DNA of 64,000 nt, from contig NZ_JAERVO010000009.1 in assembly GCF_016798325.1 (NCBI RefSeq), positions 1 through 64,000 of the forward strand. The letters run 5' to 3'. This DNA comes from Marinobacter mangrovi (GTDB lineage Bacteria; Pseudomonadota; Gammaproteobacteria; Pseudomonadales; Oleiphilaceae). The notes beneath the pieces are model-generated. The model had not been told where the DNA came from. It searched no databases and saw nothing but the letters and a program-made list of their open reading frames with translations. Below are positions 60,424-64,000 of this stretch, piece by piece (the first letter of the stretch is position 1; each line of letters starts with the position of its first letter). The position numbers were made by a program, and so were the translations under genes.

Positions 60424-63348
60424 ATGACCGCAGCCCCCCATGCTGGACCCGCCATTCCCGATCTGCTCCGTGAGGACGCCGACGCGGTGACGCGTCTGCT
60501 GGATGAACGGTCCCCATTGCCCCGGGACAAGACAGTCACGCAGGCCCACTGGCAGCGCGCGCTGTTGGGCAGCTTCTTCCTTAGGGAGGTGGTTGAGCGC
60601 CACCCCGAGTGGCTGTTCGAGTGCCTGAAGCGTGAACCCCTGTCACGTCCGCTGGATCACGCCTTTCTCACGCTTCGCTGGCAGGCCTATCTGGAAGACG
60701 TCGCCGACGAATCGTCGCTGCACCGCTCCTTGCGCCTGTTTCGTCGTGAGGTCATGTTCCGCATCATCTTTCGTGATTTCCTGCGCCTTGCGGATCTGAA
60801 CGAAACCATGGGCGCGGCCAGTGCCATGGCCGATGTGGCGATTGATGGTGCGCTGGACTGGCTCTATCAGGATGCCTGCGCCCAGATGGGAACCCCGTGG
60901 GGCATCGATCCCGCCACGGGCGAGGACGCTCCGCAGCGGTTGGTGGTCCTGGGCATGGGCAAGCTCGGTGGCCATGAGCTGAACGTCTCGTCCGACATTG
61001 ACCTGATTTTCGGCTTCCCGTCCAACGGCGAGACCCGGGGCGGCGCGCGCGCCATGGACAACCAGCAGTTCTTTATCCGACTGGGGCAGCGTCTGATCCA
61101 GGCACTCGATCAGTTGACCGCCGACGGCTTTGTTTTCCGGGTGGATATGCGCCTGCGTCCATATGGCCAGAGTGGGGCGCTGGCACTCAGTTTCGGCGCC
61201 CTGGAATCCTACTATCAGGATCAGGGGCGGGATTGGGAGCGCTACGCCATGGTCAAGGCCCGCGTGGTCGCTGGCGATAAGAAGGCGGGGGACGTGTTGA
61301 TGGCCACGCTACGCCCGTTCGTCTACCGCAAGTACATCGATTTCAGTGCCTTTGAATCCCTGCGCAGCATGAAGTCCATGATCAGTCGGGAAGTGCGTCG
61401 CAAGGGCATGGAGAACAACATCAAGCTGGGCAATGGCGGGATTCGCGAGATTGAATTCGTGGTGCAGGCCTTCCAGCTGATCCGGGGCGGGCGCGATCGC
61501 GAGCTCCAGCAACGGGAGCTGCTGCTGATCCTGCCGGAACTGGTGAATCTCGAGTTGTTACCGCAGGCCGTTGCCGATGAGCTGGCCGACGCCTACGTCT
61601 TCCTGCGCAACCTTGAACACGCCTTGCAAGGCATCGCCGACCAGCAGACCCAGGAGCTACCGGAGACCCCGGCGGCCCAGGCCCGGGTGGCCATGATCAT
61701 GGGCTTCGACGGCTGGGACGACTGCCTCGCGGAACTCAATGGCCATCGCCAGCGCGTGGCCCGGCATTTTGCCGACATCATCGCTTCCGACGACGATGAG
61801 ACGGAAGAAGAGGAGGCCAGCGCCCGTTGGCAGGAAATCTGGCTGGCGGAGCTGGAACCCGAAGCGGCGGTCAAGCGAATGTCGAAAGCGGGTTTTGAGG
61901 CTCCGGAGCAGAGCCTTGAACAGCTGGTGACCCTGCGCAGCAGCCGCACCGCTCAGATGATGCAGACCGAAGGCCGGCGTCGCCTGAACCGCTTTGTCCC
62001 GGTATTGCTGGAAGCGCTGAGTCAGGTGGAAAAGCCGTCGGAGACCCTGTCCCGGGTGCTCCAACTGGTCGAGTCTGTCCTGCGCCGGACGGCTTATCTG
62101 CTGCTGTTACTGGAAAACCCCGGCGCTTTGCGCGAGCTGGTGCGGCTGTGCAGTGAAAGCCCCTGGATCGCAAGACAGCTTGCGGAAACCCCGCTGCTGC
62201 TGGATGAGCTCCTCAATACCGAAAGCCTCTATCATCCGCCCAGTCGCGAACAGTTGCAGGACGACCTGCGCCAGCAGTTGTTGCGTATTCCGCTGGAAGA
62301 TCTGGAGGAACAGATGGAGGTCCTGCGCCACTTCAAGAAGGCGCACGTCCTGCGCGTTGCCGCGTCGGAGCTGCGCGGCACGCTGCCCCTGATGAAAGTC
62401 AGCGATTACCTCACCTGGATCGCTGAAGTAGTGCTGGATCACGTGGTGGAGGTGGCCTTCTCCAACCTGGTGAGCCGGCATGGCTATCCGCACCACGGCG
62501 ACGGTTCCGCCTGCGACAGCGATTTCGCGATTGTCGGCTACGGCAAGTTGGGCGGCATCGAGCTGGGCTATACCTCGGACCTGGATCTGGTCTTTATTCA
62601 TACTGCCGATCCCAACCGTTCCACCAACGGCGACAAACCCATCGACAACGCCGTCTTCTACACGCGGCTGGGCCAACGCATCGTCCATATCCTGAGCACC
62701 CAGACGCCGTCGGGGCAGTTGTACGACGTGGATATGCGCCTGCGACCGTCCGGCAACTCCGGACTGTTGGTCAGCAGTCTGTCCGCCTTCGAAAAGTACC
62801 AGCGCGAGGACGCCTGGACCTGGGAGCATCAGGCGCTGGCCCGCGCCCGGGGGGTGGCCGGCAGTCGCGAGGCGTTGGAAGCGTTCGAAACGCTCCGCCA
62901 TGACATCCTGTGTCAGCACCGCGATCGTGATGCGTTGCGTCAGGAAGTGCTGAACATGCGGGAGAAGATGCGTGCGAGCCTGGGCACACCGACCAAGGAG
63001 GGCGAAACGCCAGAAGCTTTCCACATCAAGCACGACCAGGGCGGCATCGTCGATATGGAATTCATGGTGCAGTACCTGATGCTGGCGTACTCCAGCGAGC
63101 ATCCGGAACTGACCCAATGGTCGGACAACATCCGGCAGATGGAGGCGCTGGGCAAGGCGGGCGTCCTGCCAGAAGAAGATGCGGAACAATTGCGTGAGGC
63201 CTACATTGCATTGCGCTCGACGATACACCGCCGGGCGCTGCAGAACTTGAACAGTCGCGTTGAGGCGGACGCCTTTCCGGAAGAGCGGGCTTATATCTGG
63301 TCGGTCTGGCAACGGGTGATAGGCGCATCGGGCGCGCCAGAGCGGTAA
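60424..63348 (+). CDS. glnE: Bifunctional glutamine synthetase adenylyltransferase / adenylyl-removing enzyme
   Basis: Controls GlnA by adding or removing AMP at its Tyr, in response to glutamine and PII. The 974-residue protein has two nucleotidyltransferase domains. The N-terminal (removal) one has GKLGGHELNVSSDIDLIF with Asp191 and Asp193. The C-terminal (adenylylation) one has GKLGGIELGYTSDLDLVF with Asp719 and Asp721. Both are followed by VDMRLRP blocks. Length fits the family (E. coli 946). Its substrate GlnA, with the target Tyr, is encoded at 51011-52414. Confidence 0.97.
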   Translation: MTAAPHAGPAIPDLLREDADAVTRLLDERSPLPRDKTVTQAHWQRALLGSFFLREVVERHPEWLFECLKREPLSRPLDHAFLTLRWQAYLEDVADESSLHRSLRLFRREVMFRIIFRDFLRLADLNETMGAASAMADVAIDGALDWLYQDACAQMGTPWGIDPATGEDAPQRLVVLGMGKLGGHELNVSSDIDLIFGFPSNGETRGGARAMDNQQFFIRLGQRLIQALDQLTADGFVFRVDMRLRPYGQSGALALSFGALESYYQDQGRDWERYAMVKARVVAGDKKAGDVLMATLRPFVYRKYIDFSAFESLRSMKSMISREVRRKGMENNIKLGNGGIREIEFVVQAFQLIRGGRDRELQQRELLLILPELVNLELLPQAVADELADAYVFLRNLEHALQGIADQQTQELPETPAAQARVAMIMGFDGWDDCLAELNGHRQRVARHFADIIASDDDETEEEEASARWQEIWLAELEPEAAVKRMSKAGFEAPEQSLEQLVTLRSSRTAQMMQTEGRRRLNRFVPVLLEALSQVEKPSETLSRVLQLVESVLRRTAYLLLLLENPGALRELVRLCSESPWIARQLAETPLLLDELLNTESLYHPPSREQLQDDLRQQLLRIPLEDLEEQMEVLRHFKKAHVLRVAASELRGTLPLMKVSDYLTWIAEVVLDHVVEVAFSNLVSRHGYPHHGDGSACDSDFAIVGYGKLGGIELGYTSDLDLVFIHTADPNRSTNGDKPIDNAVFYTRLGQRIVHILSTQTPSGQLYDVDMRLRPSGNSGLLVSSLSAFEKYQREDAWTWEHQALARARGVAGSREALEAFETLRHDILCQHRDRDALRQEVLNMREKMRASLGTPTKEGETPEAFHIKHDQGGIVDMEFMVQYLMLAYSSEHPELTQWSDNIRQMEALGKAGVLPEEDAEQLREAYIALRSTIHRRALQNLNSRVEADAFPEERAYIWSVWQRVIGASGAPER

Positions 63349-63441
63349 GCCCCTACTGCGTCGGTCGCGGGTTTCCTGCTAGAATAGCGGCTTTTCCGGG
63401 CCCGCTGGCGGGCTCTCCACAGCTTTATCAGGAGCAAAATG

Positions 63442-64000
63442 ATGTCGATGGCGGATCGTGACGGCCTCATCTGGCTGGACGGAGAAATGGTGCCCTGGCG
63501 CGAAACCAAGGTGCACGTCCTCACCCATACGCTGCACTACGGCATGGGCTGTTTCGAAGGTGTGCGCGCCTACAACACCGAGAAGGGCCCGGCGATTTTC
63601 CGTTTGCAGGAGCACACGGACCGTCTGTTCCGCTCTGCCCACATCCTCAACATGAAAATGCCGTTCACCAAAGAACAGGTGAATGAAGCCCAGCGCCGCG
63701 CTGTGCGCGAGAACAATCTCGACGAAGCCTACATCCGCCCGATGGCCTTTCTGGGTTCTGAAGGCATGGGTCTGCGCGCCGATAATCTCAAGGTGCATTT
63801 GATGGTCGCTGCCTGGCACTGGCCGTCCTATATGGCGCCGGAAGCCCGCGAGCTGGGGATCAAGGTGCGCACGTCGTCCTACACCCGCCACCATGTGAAC
63901 ATCACCATGTGTAAGGCCAAGGCGAACGGCAACTACATGAACTCCATGCTGGCGCTGAACGAAGCGATTGCCAGTGGCTGTGAAGAGGCGCTGCTGCTCG
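63442..64000 (+). CDS. ilvE: Branched-chain amino acid aminotransferase IlvE, 5' part
   Basis: PLP-dependent transaminase (fold type IV) for Leu, Ile and Val. The gene runs off the window edge; 186 codons are visible. The start at ATG 63442 follows AGGAG by 7 bases (ATG 63439 is too close). The blocks VLTHTLHYGMGCFEGVRAY, AYIRPMAFLGSEGMG and CKAKANGNYMNSMLA are typical. The Lys in KANGNY is the PLP-binding residue. A lone TAGAAT (63380) may be its -10. Confidence 0.96.
   Translation, partial: MSMADRDGLIWLDGEMVPWRETKVHVLTHTLHYGMGCFEGVRAYNTEKGPAIFRLQEHTDRLFRSAHILNMKMPFTKEQVNEAQRRAVRENNLDEAYIRPMAFLGSEGMGLRADNLKVHLMVAAWHWPSYMAPEARELGIKVRTSSYTRHHVNITMCKAKANGNYMNSMLALNEAIASGCEEALLL

Overview
The window (about 57-58% GC by eye) reads as chromosomal core DNA of a marine gammaproteobacterium related to Marinobacter/Pseudomonas. 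I base this on the gene order (rrn end, birA-coaX-SPOR gene, tRNA-Thr/Tyr/Gly/Thr-tufA, tRNA-Trp-secE-nusG, L11/L10-rpoBC, str, S10, spc and alpha operons, then uvrA, an MFS gene and ssb), on close matches to remembered gammaproteobacterial proteins, and on a Na+-type PomAB stator pair. The genus is inference. No mobile element, CRISPR array, prophage or integron was seen.

Layout. 1-114: 3' part of a 5S rRNA and its terminator. 472-5708: four tightly packed, translationally coupled genes for exported proteins. Each has a signal peptide followed directly by the same short motif (acidic residue, hydrophobics, Asp/Glu pair, then [VI]-[STN]-G-[QA]). This is the only accessory-looking block and the best candidate for something poorly described. 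5807-8231: birA-coaX-SPOR protein, coupled by ATGA overlaps. 8263-26388: tRNA-tufA, secE-nusG, rplKAJL-rpoBC, and rpsL-rpsG-fusA-tufB. The two tuf genes are almost identical over 1.2 kb. 26489-40280: the S10, spc and alpha ribosomal clusters in canonical order, ending at rplQ with a terminator shared with convergent uvrA. 40329-45016: uvrA and a pomAB stator pair on the minus strand. 45347-47304: a YajR-type MFS transporter and ssb.

47368-52414 (minus strand): ntrC, ntrB, a DUF4124 protein and glnA. Upstream of both ntrB and glnA I can read a good sigma-54 -24/-12 promoter and NtrC-type inverted repeats, so the region looks like a self-contained nitrogen-control circuit. glnE, which adenylylates GlnA, lies 8 kb further on at 60424. 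52975-59139: typA, proline iminopeptidase, dtd, a general porin with a long structured leader, and a CYTH triphosphatase. 59155-60318 (minus): a two-TM potassium-channel protein with an unusual RCK-like domain. 60424-63348: glnE. 63442 to the window end: the 5' part of ilvE.

Start codons were moved inward where ribosome-binding sites and family lengths required it (for example TTG for the second exported gene and for dtd, GTG for rplJ and typA). Promoters, operators and leaders were read by eye and carry lower confidence than the genes.
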